Assembly (NCBI RefSeq): GCF_000300855.1
Contig: NZ_ALJF01000007.1
Span: 1-58,349, forward strand
Origin: Agrobacterium albertimagni AOL15
GTDB taxonomy: Bacteria > Pseudomonadota > Alphaproteobacteria > Rhizobiales > Rhizobiaceae
Reading direction: 5' to 3'
Length of the DNA stretch: 58,349 bases
Below the pieces are notes generated by a model that saw nothing but the letters and a program-made list of their open reading frames with translations, had not been told where the DNA came from and searched no databases. Shown here piece by piece: positions 1 to 7,973 of the stretch. Each line of letters opens with the position of its first letter. Positions within the stretch are counted from its first letter, which is position 1. The translations under genes were made by a program, and so were the position numbers.

Positions 1-181
1 TTATCTCCACCGGGAGAAACACCGTCGGCTGGTCGGCATAGCTGAATGATTGCCGCCATAAGCGGATCTGGCCCGGATGAATGTCATGCCGGCGCGCCAC
101 GTCACCAATGCGAGCCCCGGGCTCATCAGCTTCCGCAAGTATCCTCAGCTTCGCCTCGTCCGACCAACGCCGCCTGCGTTC
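1..181 (-). pseudogene. IS66-type accessory transposition ORF (HTH_Tnp_1), main fragment, interrupted and cut by window edge
   Basis: The minus strand reads a helix-turn-helix protein typical of the first ORF of IS66-family elements: an RRRRWSDEAKLRILAE segment, then a GARIGDVARRH helix-turn-helix and an IRLWRQ segment. It continues past position 1. Its first ten codons lie on the other side of the inserted IS3 element (1506-1535). Removing that element and one copy of its 5-bp target duplication restores one uninterrupted frame, beginning MARMEIMSGNERRRRWSDEA. The family role is DNA binding as accessory to an IS66 transposase. As it stands the gene is broken. The IS66 partner genes would be to the left, outside the window. 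Confidence 0.75.
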
Positions 182-186
182 GTTAC
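182..186. repeat. Target site duplication GTTAC, left copy
   Basis: The five bases directly left of the IS3-family element are GTTAC and recur directly right of it at 1506-1510. Bases further out differ (C at 181; A, the last element base, at 1505), so the duplication is exactly 5 bp. Confidence 0.85.
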
Positions 187-218
187 TGGAGTGCACCCCG
201 TTTCACCGGACAGGTCGG

Positions 219-1046
219 CTAGTTTGATTTAGCCCTGATGAACTGCCGAGGGGAAGCCATCTTGAGCGCGGAATGGGGATGGATTTCGTTATAGTCTTCG
301 ATCCATCCGTCGATGAGCCGGAGCGCTGTTTCTGCGTCTGGCAGTGCTGCGATGCGGATATAGTCCCGCTTCAGGGTTTTGACGAAGGCTTCCGACATGC
401 CGTTCGACTGCGGACTGGCAACCGGCGTGAAGCAAGGCGTCAGATTGAGCGTCTGGGCAAATAGCCTCGTGTCCCTTGCGGTGTAAGCAGAACCATTGTC
501 CGAGAGATGCTCGATGGCTTGTGGGGCTCGGGTGGCTGCGAACCGCTTTTCGACCGCCTCCAGCATCATGTCGCGCACGTCAGAGCCGGAGATGCCCGCG
601 TTGGCGACTGCCGTCCAAGCGATGATCTCGCGGTCGAAGGCGTCGATGATGAAGGCGAGACGAATGACCTCGCCGTTCCAGCAGGTGAACTCCAGACCGT
701 CCGAGCACCAGCGCAGGTTCGAGCGCATCACCATCACCTTGCCGTCGTGGAGGCGGCCCTTGCGAACGGCCGTGTGCTTCTCCAGCAGCATGGCGTGGTT
801 GCCCATGATGCGATGAACCCGTTTGGCGTTGACGACAGGCTTATCGGCGGCTCGCCTCTCGCGATTTAGGAGCGCGGCGATCCGCCGATAGCCATAGGTT
901 GGCCTTTGATCCACCAGCCTGCGAATGATGGGCAAAAGCTCTGCATCCTCGGCCTTGTGATAGGGGCCGCGCTGCTTCGATCTGCCTTTCAGGCGCTCGA
1001 TCAGATTGGAACGGGAAACGCCGAGCGTGTCGGCGACGGCCTTCAC
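219..1046 (-). CDS. IS3-family transposase OrfB (DDE catalytic part)
   Basis: This is the catalytic half of the transposase. The protein shows an HTH_21-like RPTYGYRRIAALLNR segment and then an rve integrase core. The first Asp is in the RWCSDGLEF segment, the second Asp in LSDNGSAY, and the Glu in the SNGMSEAFVKTLKRDY segment. A HPHSALKMASP tail, usual for the family, follows. The frame is open upstream of the GTG at 1046 as far as the slippery run at 1088-1094. The working product is therefore probably an OrfAB fusion made by -1 frameshifting rather than a separate OrfB. Length (275 residues) and motifs are complete. Confidence 0.92.
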   Translation of the reverse strand: MKAVADTLGVSRSNLIERLKGRSKQRGPYHKAEDAELLPIIRRLVDQRPTYGYRRIAALLNRERRAADKPVVNAKRVHRIMGNHAMLLEKHTAVRKGRLHDGKVMVMRSNLRWCSDGLEFTCWNGEVIRLAFIIDAFDREIIAWTAVANAGISGSDVRDMMLEAVEKRFAATRAPQAIEHLSDNGSAYTARDTRLFAQTLNLTPCFTPVASPQSNGMSEAFVKTLKRDYIRIAALPDAETALRLIDGWIEDYNEIHPHSALKMASPRQFIRAKSN

Positions 1047-1432
1047 CGGGAACCGTCCTTCGGCAACAAGATCGGTCGCGATATCCGTTTTTTTGAGTCT
1101 GCTTTGGACAGGGCTTCCCGGAGGATTTCGACTTCCATCGTCTTGCGACCGAGCATGCGCTCCAGCTCGCGGACACGATCCTCCAGCTTCTTCACTTCCG
1201 AATTGCCGACAACCGGCTCGTCAGAATCCACGGCTGCAGCACCTCCCTCACTCAAGAGCCTGCGCCACCGGTAAAGCAGATTGGGCGCAACGCCATGGCG
1301 GCGAGCGGTGGACGATACCGTCTCGCCTGGTTCGAAACTCTGCTCAATGATTGTCAGCTTCTGCTCGGTTGTCCACCGTCTACGGCGGACATCACCCGTC
1401 AGCAATTGAACGTGTCGATACTCGTTAGACAT
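1043..1432 (-). CDS. IS3-family OrfA (HTH_Tnp_1 DNA-binding protein)
   Basis: This 129-residue protein has an N-terminal helix-turn-helix of the transposase_8 type (RRRWTTEQKLTIIEQSF, then a STARRHGVAPNLLYRWRR segment). A leucine-zipper-like stretch follows (VKKLEDRVRELERMLGRKT). It binds the IS ends and regulates transposition in this family. It overlaps the OrfB frame, and ribosomes slipping -1 at the A7 run near its 3' end would produce the full transposase. Confidence 0.9.
   Translation of the reverse strand: MSNEYRHVQLLTGDVRRRRWTTEQKLTIIEQSFEPGETVSSTARRHGVAPNLLYRWRRLLSEGGAAAVDSDEPVVGNSEVKKLEDRVRELERMLGRKTMEVEILREALSKADSKKRISRPILLPKDGSR
1088..1094 (-). promoter_or_regulatory. Probable programmed -1 frameshift site (A7 run)
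   Basis: The minus strand has seven consecutive A followed by C, in the OrfA frame as AAA AAA ACG-type codons. After a -1 shift the frame continues through KKTDIATDLVAEGRF straight into OrfB without a stop. A-rich slippery runs at this position are the known way IS3-family elements make OrfAB. Confidence 0.75.
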
Positions 1433-1505
1433 AAGCCTGTCCTCAAGCCTGTGCTTGAGCCTTTCTGCTTATGCCGACTGTCCGGTCGAAATGGGGGGCA
1501 GTTCA

Positions 1506-1535
1506 GTTACCGGACATGATCTCCATGCGAGCCAT
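1506..1535 (-). pseudogene. 5' end of the interrupted IS66-type ORF
   Basis: Ten codons starting at the ATG at 1535-1533 (MARMEIMSGN) run exactly to the insertion point of the IS3-family element. They join in frame with the fragment at 181-1. The last five bases here are the right-hand copy of the target duplication. Confidence 0.7.
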
Positions 1536-1622
1536 GAAACCTCTTTGTTCTGGTATTAATGTCAGCATTAATGCTGGTTCGAATGCCAGAACATCGCCTG
1601 ATTTGCCCGATCAGCAAAAACA

Positions 1623-1883
1623 GCTCACCGGACGCTCACGCTGAAGGAGCATGACCGGCTGGTGCTGGCGCGGCAGATGATGATGCGCAAGCTGGAGGGA
1701 CGCCGCACGTCGTCCAGGCTGCCGGAGCTTGTCGACCTTGTCATGGCGCGGCCGCTGATCTCAGCCGGGATGGTGGCGAAAACGCTCGAGGTGACGCCGC
1801 AAGGGGCAAGGCGGATCGTGCAGGAACTGGGGTTGCGGGAGATGACGGGCAGGGGGAGGTTTCGGGCATGGGGAATTTTGTAA
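1623..1883 (+). pseudogene. 3' remnant of a rhizobial HTH protein (RHE_PE00001 / DUF1612-like)
   Basis: An open frame enters from about 1623 without a proper start and encodes a LTLKEHDRLVLARQMMMRKL segment. The C-terminal helix-turn-helix follows (LISAGMVAKTLEVTPQGARRIVQELGL) and the protein ends FRAWGIL. It resembles the C-terminal part of a plasmid-associated rhizobial protein family that I recall as RHE_PE00001/DUF1612; the name is from memory. The usual long N-terminal part is missing, probably lost with the IS66/IS3 rearrangements just upstream. A GTG at 1662 could start a 73-residue HTH peptide. Confidence 0.5.
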
Positions 1884-1924
1884 AGGTCTTTAACCCTGCG
1901 TTGAATACTTACTGCTGTCGTAAA

Positions 1925-3139
1925 TCACGCTGTTAAGCGGTCGGCGTATCGTTCCAACAGAAGGCGCAGGACTTGGGCGCTTGAGTAAGCCGCATACTCT
2001 TGATAGCCATCCGCTTTGTCAGGATCTGCAAAGTCACACACACCCTTGAGTGCTATGTACGAGGGCTGAGGTTCAGAGGCACCGTAGGCAGCTGCGTACA
2101 GCCCGTATATTTCCATCTCAATCCCAATCAGCTCCTGGTGCTGGTTTCTAACGTCGTTGATGATGATGCCATCGGATAGAACTGCAGAGCCAGATGCGAG
2201 CGGGCCAGGCATTATCCGACTTACGTCGGGCTTCTTCCCAGAAAAGGCTGCCCATATGGCTTCGAGCGCTGCGCGATCGCTACGTAGCTGCTGAACATGC
2301 GCACGTACTTTTGTAGGCGCAGGAATATGATGCGGGCGATGTAAGAAACGTCCAGTTTCACCGTCCCATTTTCCACTTTGAAAATCCCATGCGGGATCTG
2401 CGAAGAGCACATCGCCGAGCTGAACTTTTCCCCGCACTCCAGCACATATGCCCGTCATCGCGACGAGCTTAGGCTCAAGTTGCTGTATTATTGTGTTTGT
2501 GGCGAGTGCTGTCGCGACCATACCCATTCGGGGCAGGCATGTAGCAACTACTGAATAGCGACGAGCCCCGACTTCGAACCAGCCTTCATGGATAAAAATG
2601 GTATCGTCTAGTGGACGTGATGCGCTCCAGTTCCACGGTAGTTTTAGAACCTCCGAAAGCTCTGGTGTCTCCAACGCACATACAATAGCGACATCGACCC
2701 TTTCAACTGGCTTTGCAACGTGAACAGACTTCGACCGCACGAAAGCCACGCAATTGATTGCGCGGCGCATCCATTCATCGGTGGACCGGGAGTAGTCTAA
2801 GACTGTCCAGCACCACTCTTCAAACTGCTTCAGGGCTCCACCTGCAGCTTGTCTGTCCGCAGTTACCCCAAGTACGTGTGGAACATTGGCTATTAACTCG
2901 CCTTCTCGGATTTCAAACAGAAGATCAATTGCGTTTTGTGGGTCTTCTTCATCCTCAGGATTAAGAGGAATCAAGATATCAAGCATTATGAGGCTGTATT
3001 CACCGCCAGACAATTTAGCTCGCGCGTCTGCACATGACGTCACGATATCAACCGTATCCCTTTCAACTCCAATTAGCTTCAATTCTTGGATAAATCGGTC
3101 GTATCGCCGTGGTTGGTCATCAACGATCAAAATTCGCAT
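1925..3139 (-). CDS. dtcC: Detocs-like effector DtcC: receiver domain fused to a nucleoside phosphorylase domain
   Basis: The 404-residue protein has two parts. Residues 1-135 form a response-regulator receiver with the acidic pair D7/D8 and phospho-acceptor D54 in the SLIMLDILIP segment. Residues 148-404 form a PNP/MTA-nucleosidase fold: VDVAIVCALETPE start, TGICAG (229-234), an EMEIYG segment with E341/E343 at the sugar-binding position, and the catalytic Asp D369 in KGVCDFADP. In the described Detocs system this effector cleaves ATP at the glycosidic bond when phosphorylated during infection, aborting phage growth. It is the last gene of a three-gene operon, one base after dtcB. GC content is lower than in the metabolic cargo. 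The receiver lysine is not obvious, and ATP as substrate is inferred from family. Confidence 0.85.
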   Translation of the reverse strand: MRILIVDDQPRRYDRFIQELKLIGVERDTVDIVTSCADARAKLSGGEYSLIMLDILIPLNPEDEEDPQNAIDLLFEIREGELIANVPHVLGVTADRQAAGGALKQFEEWCWTVLDYSRSTDEWMRRAINCVAFVRSKSVHVAKPVERVDVAIVCALETPELSEVLKLPWNWSASRPLDDTIFIHEGWFEVGARRYSVVATCLPRMGMVATALATNTIIQQLEPKLVAMTGICAGVRGKVQLGDVLFADPAWDFQSGKWDGETGRFLHRPHHIPAPTKVRAHVQQLRSDRAALEAIWAAFSGKKPDVSRIMPGPLASGSAVLSDGIIINDVRNQHQELIGIEMEIYGLYAAAYGASEPQPSYIALKGVCDFADPDKADGYQEYAAYSSAQVLRLLLERYADRLTA

Positions 3140-3140
3140 G

Positions 3141-3617
3141 TTAGTTGTCCAGCAAGCCGAGTTCTAAGAGAGTAGCGGAGAGCGTGGTTTTCCACTCGTC
3201 ATAGGTCGAATTATAGTGGAGCACAGAGCCCAGCGTTCCTTCGAACTCTAACATCCACTCTTGTCTGAGTTGTTCAAGGTCAACTGTGGTGCCGCCTTCG
3301 TGGGCGAAGCCTTCGTATCCAGTGATTATGACAACTGGACAAGAGATTTCTGCCATACGCATGAATCTAAGGATTTCGGCTCCACCGAATCCTTGAGGTC
3401 GCCCCCCGTTCTCACGGTCGCCGGCATCAAAAGTGGGCAGGGACATGTCTAATAGCATTAGGTCTGGTGTTGCATTTTCCAGAGCATCTAGGGCTGAATT
3501 CACCGACCTCGCGGCCATGATTTCGACGCTACAGCGCAGTTCTCGGAGCAGGCGTTCAATGTGCTCCCGTTTAGGAGCTTCATCTTCAACCAATAAAATC
3601 TTCGCTTGTTTAAGCAT
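3141..3617 (-). CDS. dtcB: Detocs-like stand-alone receiver protein DtcB
   Basis: This 158-residue single-domain response regulator has an ILLVEDE start with the acidic pair E11/D12, phospho-acceptor D57 in LMLLDMSLP, and a switch Thr in VVIITGYEG. There is no DNA-binding or enzymatic output domain; the C-terminal ~40 residues (YNSTYDEWKTTLSATLLEL) are helical. In Detocs the free receiver acts as a phosphate sink that damps accidental signalling to the ATP-cleaving effector. An alternative is phosphorelay to DtcC. It overlaps the 3' end of the kinase-like gene by 8 bases and is followed one base later by dtcC, so the three are almost certainly co-translated. Confidence 0.82.
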   Translation of the reverse strand: MLKQAKILLVEDEAPKREHIERLLRELRCSVEIMAARSVNSALDALENATPDLMLLDMSLPTFDAGDRENGGRPQGFGGAEILRFMRMAEISCPVVIITGYEGFAHEGGTTVDLEQLRQEWMLEFEGTLGSVLHYNSTYDEWKTTLSATLLELGLLDN

Positions 3618-6600
3618 TCAGCTGTTCAATTTTCTGCAGGAGAACGGCATATGTTACCTCGAGCTGAAACCTACCGTCGGATTGGAATCCGAATTCGATT
3701 TTACCTCGATCAGATTGGGCAACAATTGCTGCAAGCTTAGCGAACCCGCTCCCGTCATCCTTGCGCGTGTGACGAGAATAGGCCCCAGTCGCTATTAGCT
3801 TTTGGACCTCATTGGCCCTTTTCGCATTCTCGGCTCGGGCGCTCGGTTTACAATCGCTGACAATACTTATTGTAAGTGTACTCGATAGGTCGTTCCATCG
3901 GGCGGATATGTCTATACGCGGAGATGAAAGGCCGGAGTGCTTCCTCGCATTTCCTAGTCCAACAAATAAAACATCGTGAACAAAAACGAGATTTGCTGCA
4001 TCAAGAGAAAGATCGCCAATGGTGGTCTTAGCAATCCGCGGGCTATATCCTCTCTGGGTCGTTAAGGTCGCCTCCAAGCCGACCTCAAGTATCTGCTCTA
4101 GCGAAAATAGATGTTGGCTAGCCATCGCTCCGCTGTGGACAAACCACTGTGCGGCCTCATCCAGCTTTCCCTGCACTTCGGCTGACCGCTTCCCTACCTC
4201 GGAGTCAAACTCGAGGAAAGCTGGATCGGCTTCCCCCACCTCTCGGACTAAGGCGCGGAGTTTGTCGAATTCCTCGACGAGGGCTCCCTTTAGCTCGATC
4301 GATATAAGTTCCCTCACTCTACGGAGCGACTGTTCAAGCGAAAGCCAGAATACGTTAATCAGAAACCGAAAGAATGTTTCAATATCGAGTTCGAGTGTTA
4401 GCCATACACGTACGACAGAGTAAAGAGCGTCACTGTACGGGATGAAAAGCATCCCAGCGGGATGTTCGGAAGTCCGAACATGGAAGTACTTGTCTTTAGT
4501 ATCTAGCAGGATCTCATCAAATCGTGCTGAAAAGGTTTTCAACGCCACCTCAACCGCGAGCGAACTATCAGAGTCGAGGGATTGAAATTTATTCAGCCAT
4601 ACTTTGTTAGCGTGATATGGACTGGTCTCTGTTTCTCGTGTGGTAATCAGGTCGCTGACTTCCAGCGGCCCGCGTATAAGACCAATGAAGGAGTGGTGCC
4701 TGACATTCTTTGCTAGATAAAAATCAAGTCCAAAGGTCGAGTTGATTAAGAATTCATCACCAGCGCGGCGGACAACGCTCATTAGTACAGCGTCAGCCTC
4801 GTTATCTGGTGAGAACGACCTGCGCGCCGAAGTTATGTCGTCCAACTCTCGCAGCACGTCCTCAAACGTTTGAGGGCCCTCAATATTGACCGGCTCCAAG
4901 TCACGGTATCTCTCGTAGTCTTCTGCTAGCTCTCTGGATGCCCACCTAACGAAGGCTACGTCTTCGACGTGAATTCTGGTCCTATCAACTATCCAGCGTC
5001 CTTCATCCAGCGCGAGGTTGTGGGAGATGAGGACAGCTTCACCCGTAAATTCTTCAGCACGTTCTGGACGAAGATCACTCAGAACCAGGTAGATTTGTTT
5101 ACGTTCTTCCAGAACTTCGCGAGAGCCTGAGAAGAGGCGTGTCACATCGAGAATCTCTGGTACACAGACTTGATGCAGGAAGTAAAAAATCTCCTCGTGG
5201 TTAAGGTTTGCTGCAGAATCAGGGAGTAAACTTGGCCGGTTCACACCAAGCCTTCTCAATACCAATCCGGTTGCGAAGCGAAGCTGGGATGCTGTCTGGC
5301 TATTCTCAGTCCGGGTCCATAGCAGATGCAACGCAATTGGTGCTGCCAACGGCGCAGCAGCATTCTTATAGTCTTCCCAGGCGCAATCCTCGAGGCTTTC
5401 AACCACCGGAAACAGACTGAAGTACGCTTTACCCAGCGCACCCTCAGAGGCGACGAGCACTATTTTCTGAGACCGATCTCCAAGAGCATGCAACGCGTGA
5501 AGCAAGCTCATCTTCCAAATGGCATGCAGCGGCTTGGGCGGTTCTTCACTACTTAATATATCATATGCTTTGTCGGGGCAGCCAGTTGAAAGATAGAATA
5601 TCGACGTCGCCAATCGAGACGGTGCTGCAGTATCAGCAATTTTACTGGAACCAGTAAGTGCGCGCATCCATACGGCTGAAGTTTTGCTTTGCGAAAAAAT
5701 ACTGCTGATAGTGGTTGCTGACGCTGTGACATCCTCAATCCCGATCGCATCGCTGTAAAGGCCTACGATCCATTGCCGCCACGCATCGTCAGGCCTTGAA
5801 CGCCTCAACTGCGCAAGGAATTCACCAACTCCAGCCGCAACCGAGAGGCCGCGGAAATTCAGACAAAGCTTCGCCGCTAGGGCAGCATAGTCCCCGTTTT
5901 CGCAGTCACAAGACATCGCGGCAGCGATCCACTGATTTAGCGTTGAAACGCTCAACCCGCCTCGTGGGGATTTGCCTGAGGACGCAAGTGCAAATGCGGA
6001 GTAAATTACGTCCCAAGGATCGGTAGATGATAGCCTGCGTGTTAGTCTAATTGCGTGCCTTGTGCGACCGGACAACAATGCATCCGACAGATGCGTCGGC
6101 CGAAATGGCAGAGCCGGCGTAATTGAGGGGTTCAAAACGAGCCGCAATTTCTCAAGCCTGAAGTCTGCAACGACTATAACATCTAGACACTCACCAATGA
6201 CGCCGTAGAGCTCGGAGGCACCTTCTTTTACAAGGTCTTGCAAGATGGAGACGAATGTCTCGTAAACGTCCAAGATTCCGTGACTTTGCTCTATACGCAG
6301 TATATCACTAAGCGCTGATGGTGACCGAGGAAATTCGTTTTTTAGACGATAACGCATGTAGGCACGCGTAGCGTCGTCATAATAGGAATGATTAGATATT
6401 CGCCGCTCTATATCATCCAAGTATTTAGTGATTGTGGTGCGTTCTTCATTGCGGACACTGGTGTGATATGTTGTGAAACCGAGAAGGCCGTGACGATAAA
6501 CAGACCTTACCTGCGCAGAATACTTTTTCTGCTGCTCCAAACCTCCAACTTGTTGCTCTAATGCTAGCCGTAGCTGCACCGACCATAAGGTGGCTCCGTA

Positions 6601-7071
6601 GGCTTCGAAGAGTGTGTCTAATGCAGCTATTGCGGCAATGTAGTTTCCGTCCACCACATACCGCGTGATGATACCTTTTACGGTCAGAAAATTTTGGACT
6701 TTTTCGGCTTCAGCTCGTATGCGCTCAGCGACCCATCGGAGTTCATGCTGAAGCCCGATAATTGGCGCACGGGGTGTTATGCCAGTTAGGTTGTCATATC
6801 GAACAGGAACGTGCGTCAGATCCGGCAGCTGTGTAGACAGCATCTCCTGGGACCAGCTCAAAAAATCACGGTACTGGCCAGGCGCGAGCGACGCTCTAGC
6901 TTCTAAATACAACTCGTTCAATGCCATGCGGAAGCGTCTGCTTGGCGGCACGCTTCGCTTTTCTACGAAGCGGCTCGATCTGAACTCAGCGATGATCCCG
7001 CGGAGCCGATGCTGTTGTTGAACAAAATTCTGAGCTGAACCTGCCTCAGCCAATGTAATCGGTCGCACCAT
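3610..7071 (-). CDS. dtcA: Detocs-like sensor DtcA: very large cytosolic protein with C-terminal HATPase domain
   Basis: This 1153-residue protein has no signal peptide or membrane segments. Residues ~1-900 look like an all-helical repeat or scaffold region (many LxxAL-type helices) and would be the sensor. The last ~130 residues resemble a GHKL/histidine-kinase ATPase: an N-box NARKHSG (N1041-H1045), and a glycine-rich GSGFAKLAAI segment near residue 1108 where GxGLGL is usual. An unmistakable HisKA histidine motif is not visible between them, so the phospho-donor site is uncertain. Its position as first gene of an operon with a free receiver and a receiver-phosphorylase is what identifies it as DtcA. 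The start at 7071 (ATG, MVRPITL) is the first in frame. Confidence 0.78.
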   Translation of the reverse strand: MVRPITLAEAGSAQNFVQQQHRLRGIIAEFRSSRFVEKRSVPPSRRFRMALNELYLEARASLAPGQYRDFLSWSQEMLSTQLPDLTHVPVRYDNLTGITPRAPIIGLQHELRWVAERIRAEAEKVQNFLTVKGIITRYVVDGNYIAAIAALDTLFEAYGATLWSVQLRLALEQQVGGLEQQKKYSAQVRSVYRHGLLGFTTYHTSVRNEERTTITKYLDDIERRISNHSYYDDATRAYMRYRLKNEFPRSPSALSDILRIEQSHGILDVYETFVSILQDLVKEGASELYGVIGECLDVIVVADFRLEKLRLVLNPSITPALPFRPTHLSDALLSGRTRHAIRLTRRLSSTDPWDVIYSAFALASSGKSPRGGLSVSTLNQWIAAAMSCDCENGDYAALAAKLCLNFRGLSVAAGVGEFLAQLRRSRPDDAWRQWIVGLYSDAIGIEDVTASATTISSIFSQSKTSAVWMRALTGSSKIADTAAPSRLATSIFYLSTGCPDKAYDILSSEEPPKPLHAIWKMSLLHALHALGDRSQKIVLVASEGALGKAYFSLFPVVESLEDCAWEDYKNAAAPLAAPIALHLLWTRTENSQTASQLRFATGLVLRRLGVNRPSLLPDSAANLNHEEIFYFLHQVCVPEILDVTRLFSGSREVLEERKQIYLVLSDLRPERAEEFTGEAVLISHNLALDEGRWIVDRTRIHVEDVAFVRWASRELAEDYERYRDLEPVNIEGPQTFEDVLRELDDITSARRSFSPDNEADAVLMSVVRRAGDEFLINSTFGLDFYLAKNVRHHSFIGLIRGPLEVSDLITTRETETSPYHANKVWLNKFQSLDSDSSLAVEVALKTFSARFDEILLDTKDKYFHVRTSEHPAGMLFIPYSDALYSVVRVWLTLELDIETFFRFLINVFWLSLEQSLRRVRELISIELKGALVEEFDKLRALVREVGEADPAFLEFDSEVGKRSAEVQGKLDEAAQWFVHSGAMASQHLFSLEQILEVGLEATLTTQRGYSPRIAKTTIGDLSLDAANLVFVHDVLFVGLGNARKHSGLSSPRIDISARWNDLSSTLTISIVSDCKPSARAENAKRANEVQKLIATGAYSRHTRKDDGSGFAKLAAIVAQSDRGKIEFGFQSDGRFQLEVTYAVLLQKIEQLNA

Positions 7072-7524
7072 ACAATTCCAACGAGAATCGATTCCGTTTA
7101 TGTCTCATGGAGACCACTAGCATCTCTTGTGTTGGACCAGAATCACTAAAAGAGACGAGCGTTCTAGAGAGGAGCATTTCGATAGGTAGCCTATCCACGC
7201 TGCGCCGGTCGCCGCAACTTTATTCGGTTCACTGCCCGAGTGAGTCATCGGGGGGCACTCCACAGGGCAGTTGCGCGACGTATGCTCGGGCGACCAGCAA
7301 TGGCTGAATACGCCTCCCTATCTCCATATTCGCTGTCGACCAGATTCCCGCGCCAATCCTTGCCACCAAATTGACCGAGTGAGCCGACAACTATAGAACT
7401 GTGACTGTAGGTCACCGGGGGGGATGGTCCTCCCCTGAATTGGAGTTCGGCGTTGCATATCGCTGACGGAACGAGGACGCGGCGTTACATTGACAAAAGC
7501 CTGTCACTCAGCGGCACTTACGCT
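7072..7524. other. Intergenic region between divergent dtcA and a hypothetical gene
   Basis: No supported gene. It must carry the dtcABC promoter (reading left) and that of the 7525 gene (reading right). I see no clear -35/-10 pair, repeat or terminator. The stretch is moderately AT-rich near 7080-7180. Confidence 0.5.
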
Positions 7525-7950
7525 ATGAATACCCACACCGCTGTCCATGGCGACCTTTCCTGTGAAATCCAGGCAGACGGCGTGGTCAGCCGGTATACAG
7601 GAATTTTGCGATACAAAATGTTCGAGATCGGCCGCATCACGGCGTCGGATATCGGTCTTTTACGTTCTCAGTTTCGCGCTATTTGTGAAATGACCGACAC
7701 AGGGGCTATGGTTCGTCACGGCATCATCCTGACAGGGTACCACAATCGTGATTTTAAGGGAGACGTTCTCTTAGTCGACGGCGAGTTTATAGGGGAGTGG
7801 GCATCCGATGAGTTTGAGTGGTGTCACTTCACAGGGTTTGGAAGCACTGAGGTAACCCTAAGCGCACCCTCTCCGTGGATGCTGCACGATGCAATCGCGG
7901 AATGGAAAGAGCCTGGCGATCCGTCCGGCCATGCTGCCAGTTCAGATTGA
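7525..7950 (+). CDS. Hypothetical protein, unrecognised
   Basis: The 141-residue product starts at the ATG at 7525 (MNTHTAVHGDLSCEI). A TTG at 7453 would add 24 unlikely residues (HIADGTRTRRY...). No signal peptide or membrane segment. It looks like a small beta-rich domain: DLSCEIQADGVVSRYTGILRY, then GHGIILTGYH-like and DVLLVDGEFIGEW strands. I do not recognise the family. It lies alone between Detocs and the restriction-modification genes, is divergent from dtcA and convergent with the endonuclease gene. Membership of the defence island is suggested only by position. Confidence 0.6.
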   Translation: MNTHTAVHGDLSCEIQADGVVSRYTGILRYKMFEIGRITASDIGLLRSQFRAICEMTDTGAMVRHGIILTGYHNRDFKGDVLLVDGEFIGEWASDEFEWCHFTGFGSTEVTLSAPSPWMLHDAIAEWKEPGDPSGHAASSD

Positions 7951-7973
7951 AGGTCGTAAGCGACGGTGTTGAT

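Larger units (their letters stand above)
187..1505 (-). mobile_element. Complete IS3-family insertion sequence (IS2-like organisation), 1319 bp
   Basis: The element begins 5'-TG and ends CA-3', as IS3-family elements do. It has imperfect ~33-bp terminal inverted repeats (187-219 and 1473-1505) that share a CCCC-N-TTTC core and an ACCGGACAG/TCGGC block. It is flanked by an exact 5-bp direct repeat GTTAC (182-186 and 1506-1510), the length usual for IS2-type members. It holds two overlapping ORFs with a slippery A7 run between them. All parts look intact, so it was probably a recent and possibly still mobile insertion. It sits inside an older IS66-type ORF. Confidence 0.9.

Noticed and set aside
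1570..1590. A T-arm-like GGTTCGAATGCC stretch that could be a tRNA fragment or left attachment site
   Set aside because: Only the loop resembles a tRNA. There is no acceptor or anticodon arm, and it does not match the 3' end of tRNA-Ile at 53123.
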